Source: Dasypus novemcinctus
Lineage: Eukaryota > Chordata > Mammalia > Cingulata > Dasypodidae
DNA length: 64,000 nucleotides
Direction: 5' to 3'
Assembly (NCBI RefSeq): GCF_030445035.2
Contig: NC_080677.1
Span: forward strand, 106,265,513 to 106,329,512
How positions within the stretch are numbered: position 1 is the first letter of the stretch; every line of letters begins with the position of its first letter. Shown here in pieces: positions 32,216 to 43,008 of this stretch. The position numbers and the translations under genes are program-made. The notes beneath the pieces are model-generated. The model saw only the letters and a program-made list of their open reading frames with translations, did no database searches and was not told where the DNA came from.

Positions 32216-34750
32216 TCTTCATTGTTTTTACAGAAGCTGTTTAATTTCTTCAAGTTCAGTGCCCCACCTAATAGTATAGGCTTAACCTGGTTTATTAATA
32301 TGTGTGTTTGGGGGTGATAAGGGGCAGAAAGTCATTTGAGGTGATCAATGTTCTGGTACCCTGGTGAGATCAATAACTGACATTAAATCCATTAAACAAA
32401 TGTAAAAAAGTGGAGACTGGTAAGAAAAAAAACTTGCTCTTAGTCCTATTCATGTTTCTTACAGGGCCAAGACTAAGGTTTTCCGACTTCCTGTTAGCCG
32501 GTCCTGTGTGTTCCCAAGATCTTTTCTTCTAATGGAGGGGACCTGGATGTAAAGATAAATGCCAAGAGTGACGAGAGCTAAATGGCATCTAGAACTTGTC
32601 AGTGTTCATACTTCTGTTAACCTTTTGTGACTCCATGAAGTTTGCTGCTGCTCTGGCCTCTGGCAACATTTTTAGGCTAGCGTGCTTTAGCTAATATTGG
32701 TGAAAAGCAAAAGTAGCATGCTTCAGAACTCAAGCTAATGGTCAGGAAGGAACTAGCTCATTCACAGCATGGCTCAGTTAACATGAATGGAAACTCCTGG
32801 GGTCAGGTAGTGACATGTGTGATATTAAGTGGGCAGATGATTTGGTGAAGTCTAAGCCCTACTTTACTTGGAAAATGAAATTGGGGATATATGTGGAAAT
32901 TTTAGTTCCCACCTGTAGGTCAAAAAGGAAAATTGGCCAGGTTTTAAATCCAAGTGCGAAGGTTCTAAGACCTGTTGTGCAGTCACTTGTCTGTGTGGGT
33001 GAACTATCCACCTGGCAGGTATAGTTCTAGCAGAAGGCACAATAAATATCCTTTGGGGACTGGCCTTTGGATTTATTTTATTTCATTTTTCCAAGGAGGA
33101 GCAAAGCTGAATATTCTAGGAGATTCTTTACCTTATTGGGGAAGAGGAATGAAGTAAAGGAACTCAACTCTTAGTGAACTTGTGTAGCTTTTCCTCATTT
33201 CTTTCTGGGAGATGGGTATATACCCAGTGTCTGTTGCCACTTCCTCTCTTGGGAGACTGACATATGCTTTTTGTTTTTACAGCAGAAATTGATGTGGAAT
33301 CACAGGTTGTGAACATTTGGTGCAGATGGAGTGTTGTGGGATTTTACTTATTTTCAGTAAGGCTCAATATGATAAATTAATGTTATGTTTTTCTCACTTG
33401 GCTCTAATGTTTAAGGAAAAAATGAACATTGGTTTCAATTGGCATTTTTTAAAAATGAGGAATTTAAGCACCTTATAGGAAAAAGAAATCTAATGAAAAT
33501 TTAGGTAGCATTTACAAATGGCATTTTTGAGATGTTCTGTCTGCGATATAACCTGACTTGACATGTTTTCCCCATGTATGTGCTTATAATGAAAGACTCT
33601 TAAAGTACTGTCTTCTCTCTTTATGCCTCAACAAATTTTGAAGTGCTTTAAGTTCTTTTTATGTGGAGAGAAGTCTGCCGGGGACAGTATTGTCATACCA
33701 ACCTCATAGGTAATGGGAGGAGATATGCAAAATCTGCACTTAAAGTTAATCTAATTTACTGACATTTTCCCTGGCAAGTAGCCTGCCACGTAGCCTGCCA
33801 CAGAGAGAGATCATTGGCCTAGGAGTTGGGGGACACGATTCCTAGCTAAGGTGCTGCTGTTCTCCATTGTGAGTGATATGGGGTAAGATACTCTACCTTT
33901 CAGACTCTTTCTTTTTCTCTAAAATGAGATGATTGGACATCACTGTCTTTTAACTCATTCCAGTCCTGAAAGACTGTTGTTCCATAAGAAACCTTTAATT
34001 TCATATCTTTTAGATTTGATGCAACAAAGCTGAGAAATCTCATTCCTTATGGCAGTCTTGACTTTGAATTGCCGTTTACCATGCATGAAGCATGTTTTTC
34101 TGTTCCCTCTGCTTGGTGGGTCCTCTCCTTCCCCTTCCCCAGAAGGAGGATTAGTTGAAATCTGGATTTCTAGTGTGAAAGAACAGACGATTTGAATTTG
34201 GATTAGACAAAGTGAATGAATGGTGAGCAGGTAGGGGGTGAATAGAAGTGAGGAGGGGTTTCTGACTTCCTCTCCGTGGTGGTATCAGGATAGACCAGTG
34301 GGAGTGAGACCAGGAGGAGCATGGTGCCAGGAGGTTTTGTTCACCCAGACCCACTTCTTCAGAACACCCTGACATTCCCCTGGAGCCACAGGGTCTTGAT
34401 TCGGGAAGGGAAGGAATGACAGGGAACTCAGGGAACTTGTTGCTTAGGCATAGAGGCTATTGTGGCCCAGCTTTTGGCTGGAGAGATTCTGGCGGGAGGG
34501 CGAGGCATGTTAAGGTTTCATGCTCTGCTCTCTGTGCTTGCAAGCTAGAGCCTCTTCCTTCACATCATTCTAATCATCTCCAGAATGTTTCTATTTCAAC
34601 TTAATGTACAAGAATGTATATCATCATCTTCTACTCTTGGTAGTTCGTCACATGGTTTCTTTCTTCCTTTCTGGGAGAGGATTTAGAGAAGAGAGATGGA
34701 AAGAGCCCAGTGATTTCCTGACCAGGTATTTCATCATGACTGCCTACAAG
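32216..34750. other. Intron sequence, no gene or confident repeat recognised
   Basis: Unique-looking. Several short frames have no family resemblance. No RNA gene seen. Confidence 0.4.
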
Positions 34751-34870
34751 GCCTTTCAGAAACTCTAAGTTAGGATCTCTGAGAGTAGGGCCTGGGAATC
34801 CAGATTTTTTAAAGCACCCTCAGGTGATTCTGAGTGAGTCAGTTTGGGATTGACTAGACTGGCATTTGGG
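34751..34870. mobile_element. Possible hAT (MER-like) fragment
   Basis: 'gcctgggaatccagattttttaaagcaccctcaggtgattctg' resembles the right half of a common mammalian hAT element. A similar piece lies at about 45735-45850. Ends not delimited. Confidence 0.4.
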
Positions 34871-34960
34871 ACCCTCTGATCTTGTTTAATTCCAGTATTA
34901 CTTGAAAGGGCAGGAAACAAAGATGTGGGGGTGAATTTTATATTAGGGGAAGAGAGTGGT

Positions 34961-34982
34961 TTCTCTCTCTCTCTCTCTCTAG
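34961..34982 (+). repeat. (CT)n microsatellite
   Basis: Pure CT run of about 22 bp. 34983-35700 after it has no recognised element. Confidence 0.85.
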
Positions 34983-35710
34983 CTCTTTTGATGGTTCCCA
35001 GGTTGTTTTATTTTGCTTTTGTTTTATGGCTCGATATTGGTTTGACATTCTCAGGGGTCCATTTACTGGGCTGACATCCTTAGGGGCCCATTTACAGTGA
35101 CTCAGATCCTATTCCTGGGTCATAACTGACAGCTGAGAAGTTGTTTTATCTGCCTGATATAGGCCATATGCTCATTTTAATACTCATCTGCCTCTTTTTC
35201 TTTTAATTTGCGTAGATTCCCAAGATCTTTGTATAATTTGGCACCAGTGACTTGGCACATTCCTGCTATGGAATTCTTTAGTGCTGTCTACAAATAGGAA
35301 GATTTCAAGTTCCTCACTTTATGTTTTAGCAGTCCTGAGGAGCCACACACTTTTGCCTTTTGATTTAACTGTCTATTTATAGCCATCCTGTTTCTTATTT
35401 ATAAGCCCCATTTCTGACAACAAAAAATACACAGTGACCTCTGCCGTGGTCTTCGGGTTTACTTTTGATTCTACTGGCTTGTCTAATATGGAAATAAAGT
35501 TTACTTATAATTCCCAGTTCTTTGATACCCTGTGATTAGGGGTTATATTTGCAGGTGCTTTGGTGACCTTTACCTGATTTGCCCAACAGTTTTTTGGTTT
35601 ATCCTCAAATTCCTTTAAAATGCTCAGGTGGAGGCCATCCAGTATTAGTAATTTAATAATTATTGATGTTAAAATTTTGACTTAATACTTTTAAGACTTC
35701 AAATAATATA

Positions 35711-35968
35711 GGAGGGAGCAGGTGTGGCCCAAGAAGTTGAGCTCCTGCTTCCCATATAGGAGCTCCCAGTTTGGTCGCTGGTGCTTCCTAAAAACAAAAC
35801 AACAAAAACAACAAGCAAACAAATGAGAAAAAAAACAACTTCAGGGGAGCCGATGTGGCTTGGTGGTTGAGCTCTGACTTCCTGCATATGAGGTCTGGGG
35901 TTGAATCCCCTGTTCAATCCCTGGCCCTGGTACCTAAAATAAATAAAATAAAATAAAAAATAGTGTAG
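35711..35968 (+). mobile_element. Two short DAS-type SINE heads in tandem, sense
   Basis: Heads at about 35713 and 35847 (A boxes 'gtggcccaagaagttgag' and 'gtggcttggtggttgag'), each followed by a B-box-like segment. The first ends in CAAA-rich DNA and the second in an (AAAT)n tail. One of only two SINE loci in the intron that lie in SND1 sense. Confidence 0.65.
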
Positions 35969-35984
35969 AAGTATGTAAAGTAAA

Positions 35985-36403
35985 ATATGAAAGTCTCTCT
36001 CCCTCTGCCCTCACTGCCCCCAGTTTTCGACCATACATTCTCATTTCCCTAAGGAGATATTAACAGTTGGAATGTTTGCTTCCAGAAATTTTTTCATGTA
36101 GGTACACATCTATCTCCTTTTCTTAAGAGACAGAAATTTAGTCATACCATTAATATATTGTCCTGCAACTTCTTGTTTTTAAAAATTAACTATCATGGCT
36201 CTCTTTCTAGGCCATATTTATAAATCTGTGTCATTCTTTAATGGTTGAGTGGTATTCCATAGTTTGGGTGCATTATAATTTTTTTGTTGACATATGTTGA
36301 TATGGTTTTCTACTATTTTAAACACTGCTGCACAGATTGAACATTCTTTTATACATATATTGTTCTTGTGCTAGAATTTCTGTAATACATAGTCCTGGAA
36401 ATG
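35985..36403 (-). mobile_element. L1 3' region, antisense
   Basis: 'gagtggtattccatagtttgggtgcattataattt' and neighbouring phrases match L1 3' sequence in inverse. It is cut at 36404 by an LTR. Confidence 0.55.
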
Positions 36404-37020
36404 TGTTTTAGTTTGCTGAAGGCTCCTGATGCAAAATACCAGAATTAGTTTGGCTTTTGTAATGGGAAATTTATTAGGGCTAAAAGTTTACAGTTCTGAG
36501 GATGCAAAAATGACCAAATTGAGGCATCATCAGAGGCTTCATCAGAAATGCTTTCTCACCAGAAGTTGGCTGCTAGCAGATCCTGGAGTCCTGCCACTTG
36601 GTGAGGCAAAGATGGCGGGTCTGCTGATCTCTTTCTACTTTTTTCTGGAGCTCAGCTCTAGTGATCAGACATCTCTCCCTGGGCCTTGTCTCCTTGTGCC
36701 TCTCAGGGCTTTTCTTTCCTACTGCAGCTGTAGGCAAACCTGGAGTCCTCTCTCTCCGGGTCAAATGGCAGAGCTCTTTTCTCTCTTCCGCAACCCTGCC
36801 CCTTCTTTCCTCAGTTTGCATAAGACCCAGAATCCCAGCAAGAGAGTGGAGACCTAACCTGGGTTATGCCTCACTGACCAATCAAAAGCTCTAGAACTGA
36901 TGAAGTGATCTAATTAAGGGCCTCTTAACTGAATTTAATGCAATCAAAGGGCCCCACACTCGCAGGAATGGATTAGTTGAAGAACAATCTTTTCTGGGAT
37001 TCACAAAATTCAAATTGTCA
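36404..37020 (-). mobile_element. ERV-type LTR, related to family B
   Basis: 617 bp that starts TG and ends CA. It shares 'gatgcaaaataccagaa' and the following poly-adenylation region (in inverse) with the family B LTRs. It contains an 'aaagatggcggg' tract. I could not confirm a flanking duplication. No retroviral genes next to it. Confidence 0.55.
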
Positions 37021-37033
37021 CAAAGTATAATTA

Positions 37034-37102
37034 CTTGTACTTCTTAATAAACATTATATAATTATATAGTTTCTTGTACTTCTTAATAAACATTATATAA
37101 TT
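37034..37102 (+). repeat. Short tandem duplication, period 39
   Basis: A 30-bp AT-rich segment that starts 'cttgtacttcttaataaac' occurs at 37034 and again at 37073 without mismatches. Confidence 0.85.
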
Positions 37103-37316
37103 TTGGTGGTGGGGGAAACTTTACTTGCATTGTCACCTGCTTATTTCTTCCAAGTGCCATCTTAGGTAAAATTTAGGGCAAAATACAATGATGTAATTTT
37201 CATATTCATTTATTATTTCATGTTTGGTAGTTTTATTTCCCCAGTAAGAGTATTGAAAGCAGAGACCAAGCTGCTTTGTCTCTTCTCTGGGGGATCAGTG
37301 AATAATTTCTTTTTAA

Positions 37317-37660
37317 AGGTTTATTTATTTACTTATTTTTATTTATCCCCTACCCCCCAGATGTTTCTCTCGTCTGTCTGCTTGTTGCTTGCTGTTTGCT
37401 CACCTTCTCCAGGAGGCACTGGGAACTGAACCTGGGACCTCCTACATGGGAGGTGAATGTCCAATGGCCTGAGCCATATCCGCTTCCTGCGGGCCTTGGC
37501 CTCTGCTGGCTTGTGGCATTTAGCTTGTTGCAGTGGGTGTGGCGTCTAGCTTTTTGTGGTGGGTGCAGCATCTGCTTGTCTTCTGTAGGAGGCACTGGGA
37601 CCTGAACCCAGGACCTCTCATGTGGTAGGTGGGTGCCCAATGAGCCACATTTCCTTCCCA
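37317..37660 (-). mobile_element. DAS-type SINE with two heads, 16-bp duplication
   Basis: Tail side at 37317 (TTTA-rich), heads reading out at about 37490 and 37655. A perfect 16-bp target duplication (37301-37316 and 37661-37676) shows one insertion of a dimeric SINE. Confidence 0.85.
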
Positions 37661-38088
37661 AATAATTTCTTTTTAATTGCTTGGCGACCCCCCCACCCTT
37701 CCTCAGTTCTTTAAGTTCTGGGCAGTCTTAAGTACTGAAAGGCAGATTAAGCTCTTTTGGGCTTGCCTTTATCAGTTTTATTTGGAATCTAGAGAGTAAT
37801 GTCCTGTGAGGTGAGAGGTAAGGTCATGTTAGAGAATTATGACTTTTTTCCCTACCAGCTGGCACATGGCTCTTCCTCTTTTTCCCTTTTCTTCATGGGT
37901 GAGAAGGTGAGGGTTGTAGGTAGTAGTGAGAGAACATCCTTCATGGGGAAGCACTTTATTGTAGAGTTGTTTGGACAGACTTCACTGAACTAAGGTAGAA
38001 TTTGCAGTCTCCCAGTAGGGGTCATCCCAGCCCTGGTCTTGGTTTACTACCTGTTTCCCATGCTTCAGCTGTGTCTGTGCACCCCTGC

Positions 38089-38138
38089 CATGGTTTTGGC
38101 GTATTTGAACACTCATGGTTTTGGCGTATTTGAACACT
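38089..38138 (+). repeat. Perfect 25-bp tandem duplication
   Basis: A unit that begins 'catggttttggcgtatttg' is repeated exactly (38089-38113 and 38114-38138). Confidence 0.9.
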
Positions 38139-38182
38139 CCCTTTACTTTTATTGATTTTTAAAAAAAATTTTTTGACAAGCA

Positions 38183-38590
38183 GCTTTTTTTTAAAGATTT
38201 ATCTTTTATTTATTTCTCTCCTCTCCCCCTCCCCCCAAGTTGTCTGCTCTCTGTGTATTCTTTTGTGATAGCTTCCATCCTTATCAGTGGCACTGGGAAT
38301 CTGTGTTTCTTTTTGTTGCGTCATCTTGTTGTGTCAGCTTTCCGTGTGTGCGGCACCGTTCCTGGGCAGGCTGCACTTTACTTTGCGCTGGGCGGCTCTC
38401 CTTACGAGGCGCACTACTTGCGCTTGGGGCTCCCCTAGATGGGGGACACCTCTGCGTGGCAGGGCACTCCTTGTGCACATCAGCGCTGCGCATGGGCCAG
38501 CTCCACATGGGTCAAGGAGGCCTGGGGTTTGAACTGTGGACTTCCTATGTAGGTGGACGCCCTATCCATTGGGCCAGGTCCACTTCCTGA
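38183..38590 (-). mobile_element. DAS long SINE, older copy
   Basis: Same layout as the other long copies, with a longer pyrimidine tail block. More CpG decay. An imperfect flank repeat ('tgacaagcagctttt' / 'tgacaatcaactctt') supports insertion near 38174 and 38588. Confidence 0.8.
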
Positions 38591-38944
38591 CAATCAACTC
38601 TTTAATTTAAATATTTGTTTGAAAGTAAAATTCATTTTGCTATTGAAAATGGAAAAGCCATTATTACTTGCCATAAACAGGAAGTACCTAACAAAAAAAC
38701 AAAAACCACATTAAAATCAAAATAACTTGTTAAATTCCAGCTAGATACTGTTTTACAGAGTATCTGCACAAGTTTAGCAAGTGGTGGAGAGGTGCAAAAG
38801 GCTTCCTGGCACCAAACTGAATGAGACTTTCTTAATAGGAAGGACTGAAAGAGCACTGACAAATTCTTATGCATGAGCCAGTACTGTATTGTTAATTACT
38901 GGTACAGTACATATAGTGTTCATGTATCACCAAAAGGTTTTTAT

Positions 38945-39205
38945 TTTAGGCTAATAAAATGAATTTATTGGGAAATGGGGGAAAGACATAGCTTGCTGAG
39001 AAATGGGAGAGAAGGATGGAAATTATGCACAGAGATTTGGTGTGGGCTCCTGTAGGCAGAGGGAGCGAGCTCTTCCTTGTGTGGTCACCTTTTGTGCAAT
39101 TAATTATTCCTCCCCATGCTAATGCTAAAGGGAGGGGCCCCAGCTGTTACTGTCTACCCCACCAATGGTGGGGGCCAATGATGAGGACTGCCAAAAACAG
39201 TTGTT
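38945..39205 (-). mobile_element. Possible LTR remnant
   Basis: 'aataaaatgaatttattggg' at 38951 and a GC-rich interior resemble an LTR 3' end in inverse. Low certainty and no duplication found. Confidence 0.3.
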
Positions 39206-39289
39206 TTTTATTTTATTTTATTTTCAAACCAGGCCCACACTTTGGGAAATAGTGACCTGTGTGTTGCTGTAGCACTGACTGATTTTCTG

Positions 39290-39490
39290 GGTCGGCTGTG
39301 GTTGAAATCAGCTCCACTGGGCACTAGCTGTGTAACCCTCCGCACGTGTTTTACCCCTGAAAGTCCAGCTTCACCTGTAAACTGGGGATAATAACAGTAT
39401 TCACCTGGTGAGGCTGCTGCTGCTAAGAGAGGAATGCATATAAAATGCTTAGTGTGGTGTCTGGCACATGCGGTGTTCAGTCATCTTTAG
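39290..39490 (+). mobile_element. MIR SINE, sense
   Basis: 'cactagctgtgtaaccctccg', 'cacctgtaaactggggataataac' and 'tgtctggcacatg' follow the MIR consensus order. Confidence 0.7.
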
Positions 39491-41400
39491 CTTTTTTGTC
39501 CTGTGGTGTCCATCTACCTACCTGTCTTCCAGATTAGACGGGGATGAAAACATTTTTTACAAGTAAAAGAGCCCTTTACCTGGCCTCAGGACCTTTGTGA
39601 GGCTGAGGCAATTGACATCCCAGTCTGCCTAGACTGTTGTGGTTCATCCCTGTTTTCCTAGCATAATTATCAGTGACACCCCTTTTCACTCTCAGAAGTG
39701 TTCTAATTTGTGTGATAAAATGTGTGCTTAATAGGGTTTAGTAAAAACAGATCTGGGAGAAAGATAGTGGAAAGTGACATGATTCATAGGGGCCAATAAA
39801 AAGTAGATATTCTCTGAGTCTCCCTGCTAGGATGACCTGAGAATCAGAGGCCTCACTGCTGAGAAGAAAGAGGCTGTCATGGAGAGTACACAGAGTGTAG
39901 GCTTGGGATCCCCAGCTTGTGAGCTTAATTGTGGGTAACACTTTGGGCTGGTGGGATTTTAGTCATCACCCTCATAGAACATTGCTGTTAACTGGAGGCA
40001 AGCAGCGGAGAGAGGATCTTGTATTTAAATGTTGATGGTATTCTTGAAGAATGGATGGATGGACTTGAAAAATCAGATATGACTTTTTAGATTAGTTTGT
40101 TTCTTTTAAAAATCAAAAGAGATTTTGAGGGAGGCAGTGGAATAAAATGGATGGGAGAAAAGCAGGAGAAATGGTGAAGTACAGGTACGAGTACTCAGAT
40201 GTTCTTGAAAGCAGGTATGAGCAATCTGGATTCAGTGTGCAAGGTTAAGGCAATTTGCCTAAAATGGCCAAGGGTCGCTAGAAGTTTGTAGTGAGAAAGG
40301 GAAAAGAAATGAGGCTTGTAAATCTTTGTTTCCAGTCTCTGGAATACACTAATGGGATGTTTGTGAACTTTTAAACCTTTTGAATTCTTTTCCACGAGGA
40401 AGGCAAAATCTATTGTTTTACAGCCTGTAATATCAGGGGCAATTTTTTACATTTGGCAACAACCCCAAACAGTGAATCATGTGATAGTGAAATTTATCTG
40501 CTTACCTATTAGGACTCTGTTCCAGGTCTTAATGAAAAGATGAGTGTATTCTGCTCCTCCCCTTTACTTTCCTCTGTGTGAAAGGTAGAGGGAGACTCTC
40601 CGAAGTCTCTGGGGCCTGGAATCCCGCTGAGATCTATTATCCTGCATGCAGTAATTGCTTGTGTTATTACTCTTGGCGGGTGAGCCCTTTTGCAGCCCAG
40701 AGGCCAGGAGGCTTCTTCTATTACTTAAAAGCTGAGTTATCTTGTTAAAACTCCTCTCTTGTGAGAGCTTTAGAATCCTATAGGCTCTCTGCAGGGCACA
40801 GGCCCAGCTCCCGCTTAAGCCTGCCCTGCCCCTGTGTTAGTCATCAAGATTCCAGCTCCAGAGGAATAATTTCTGTTACACTGAAAGTTTAGGACTGCTA
40901 GCTCAGAGTGGTTGTTTTCCATTTAATTCTTAAGAGTTCCCCTATTGGTACTTTTGATGAAAGTACCTCTCTTATTCTTGTGTCCGAAGAAAATGTGTTT
41001 CTTTGCTTATCAACAGGAAAAGCTGGAAGGCACTGTAGAGAAAACAGCAAGTTTAGGACTCAGGTTATTTGAGGGGAAAAAACGCAGAACATTGATTTTT
41101 GAGAGTTGATAGCACAGGGCTATACATAGTAACAGTGCCCCATGAGTTTGCACCATCCATAAGCTCATCTGAAATTTCCTAGACTTTACATGCTGAAGAG
41201 GTTAATTTATTTGTTATTCATTGAAGAGAGTGCTTACCTCCAAAACTAAATGAGGAGAATCATAGAGCTGGGCTTTAGTCAGAGCATAGGGTAGGTAGAA
41301 TATCACTGATGGGTTTTATAAAAATGGAAGAGCAGTCTCTTAAGGGTTGACCTGAAGTGAAGGTATTGCAAGTAAATTCCAGATTGTGACTACAGAGCCT
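39491..41400. other. Intron sequence, nothing recognised
   Basis: Mostly unique-looking. No gene, RNA or clear repeat. Confidence 0.4.
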
Positions 41401-41415
41401 TCTGTTCAACTTCTT

Positions 41416-41788
41416 TTTTTTTTTTTTTAAAGATTTATTTATTTATTTAATTCCCCCTCCTCCCCCGGTTGTCCGTTCTCTGTGTCTATTTGCTGCGTCT
41501 TGTTTCTTTGTCCGCTTCTGTTGTCGTCAGCGGCAAGGGAAGTGTGGGTGGCGCCATTCCTGGGCAGGCTGCACTTTCTTTCGCTCTGGGCGGCTTTCCT
41601 TACGGGTGCACTCCTTGCGCATGGGGCTCCCCGACGCGGGGTCACCCCTGCATGGGGGCGGCACTCCTTGCGCGCATCAGCACTGCGCATGGGCCAGCTC
41701 CACACGGGTCAAGGAGGCCCGGGGTTTGAACCCTGGACCTCCCATGTGGTAGACGGACGCCCTAACCACTGGGCCAAGTCCGTTTCCC
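41416..41788 (-). mobile_element. DAS long SINE, young-looking
   Basis: Poly-T start, (ATTT)n, CpG-rich body and tRNA-like head ending at about 41788. Perfect 15-bp duplication TCTGTTCAACTTCTT at 41401-41415 and 41789-41803. Confidence 0.9.
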
Positions 41789-41945
41789 TCTGTTCAACTT
41801 CTTGAGGAGGTGTGCACCTTACAAGGGAGGATGGAGGTGATTGGGGCACTGGCATTATAGTGGAGAGGGAATGACCAGTTCTTCTTACCTCCAGCTGTGT
41901 TAGGGACTTCATTTTTATTCCTTTATGATAGGCTCCCTAGGATTT

Positions 41946-42140
41946 AAAAAAAAAAAATTTTACTGACATAGTTCACAAACCTTATAATTCACACATTTTA
42001 AGTGTGCAATTCAATGTTTTTTAGTAATTTTTGCTCATTGTCTGCTCATTTTTTTTTTTTTTTTAGGAGGCATTGGCAACCAAACCTGGGACCTTCCATA
42101 TGGGAGGCAGGAGCTAAACTGCTTGAGCCAATCTGCTTCT
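41946..42140 (-). mobile_element. L1 3' scrap plus short DAS SINE, first of a stacked set
   Basis: 41950-42050 is an antisense L1 3' UTR scrap ('ttcacaaaccttataattcacac'). 42051-42140 is a poly-T and a short DAS head. It lies between the first (41933) and second (42141) copies of the target CTCCCTAGGATTT. Confidence 0.65.
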
Positions 42141-42154
42141 CTCCCTAGGATTTT

Positions 42155-42612
42155 TTTTTTTTTTTAAGATTTTAAAAAATTTATGTCCCCCCCTTTCCCT
42201 CTTTCTGCCTTGCTGTTTTTGCTGTGTTGTCTTCTTTTTTCATTTTCTCTCCTCTAGGATTTACCAGGATTCACTCCTGGAGACCTCTGATGGGGAGAGA
42301 GGTTCCCTGTCAATTGTGCCACCTCAGTTCCTGGTTTCTGCTGTGCTTCATCTTGACTCTTCCCTTGTCTCTCTTTTGATACGTCATCGTCTTGCTGTGT
42401 GACTCACTTGCGTGGGGCACTGGCTCACCCCACAGTCACTCACGCAGGCACTTGTGCAGGCACTGGCTCACCACGCGGGCACTCGAGCGGGTACTGGCTT
42501 GCCACGAGGGCATGCTTTCTCTTCTTTTTCACCAGGAGGCCCCAGGGATCAAACCCAGGTCCTCCCATATAGTAGGCAGAAGCTCTAACACTTGAGCCAC
42601 ATTTGCTTACCC
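42155..42612 (-). mobile_element. Long variant DAS SINE with internal GGGCACT repeats
   Basis: Poly-T, CCCCCC-rich tail block, a unique central part, then tandem units around 'gggcactggctcacca' (about 42415-42515), and a tRNA-like head out at about 42600. It sits between target copies at 42141 and 42613. Same subfamily as 60020-60555. Confidence 0.75.
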
Positions 42613-42624
42613 CTCCCTAGGATT

Positions 42625-42994
42625 TTTTTTTTTTAAAGATTTATTTATTTATTTAATTTCCCCCCCTTCCCTGGTTGTCTGTTCTTGGTGTCTATTTGCT
42701 GCGTCTTGTTTCTTTGTCCGCTTCTGTTGTCGTCAGCGGCACGGGAAGTGTGGGCGGCGCCATTCCTGGGCAGGCTGCTCTTTCTTTTCACGCTGGGCGG
42801 CTTTCCTCACAGGCGCACTCCTTGCGCGTGGGGCTGCCCCACGCGGGGGACACCCTTGCGGGGCACGGCACTCCTTGCGCGCATCAGCACTGTGCATGGC
42901 CAGCTCCACACGGGTCAAGGAGGCCCGGGGTTTGAACTGCGGACCTCCCATATGGTAGACGGACGCCCTAACCACTGGGCCAAAGTCCGTTTCC
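42625..42994 (-). mobile_element. DAS long SINE, third of the stacked set
   Basis: CpG-rich, very similar to 8965-9349. It lies between target copies at 42613-42626 and 42995-43008, the latter followed by AA so that a TTTT/AA site remains at the right edge. Confidence 0.9.
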
Positions 42995-43008
42995 CTCCCT
43001 AGGATTTT

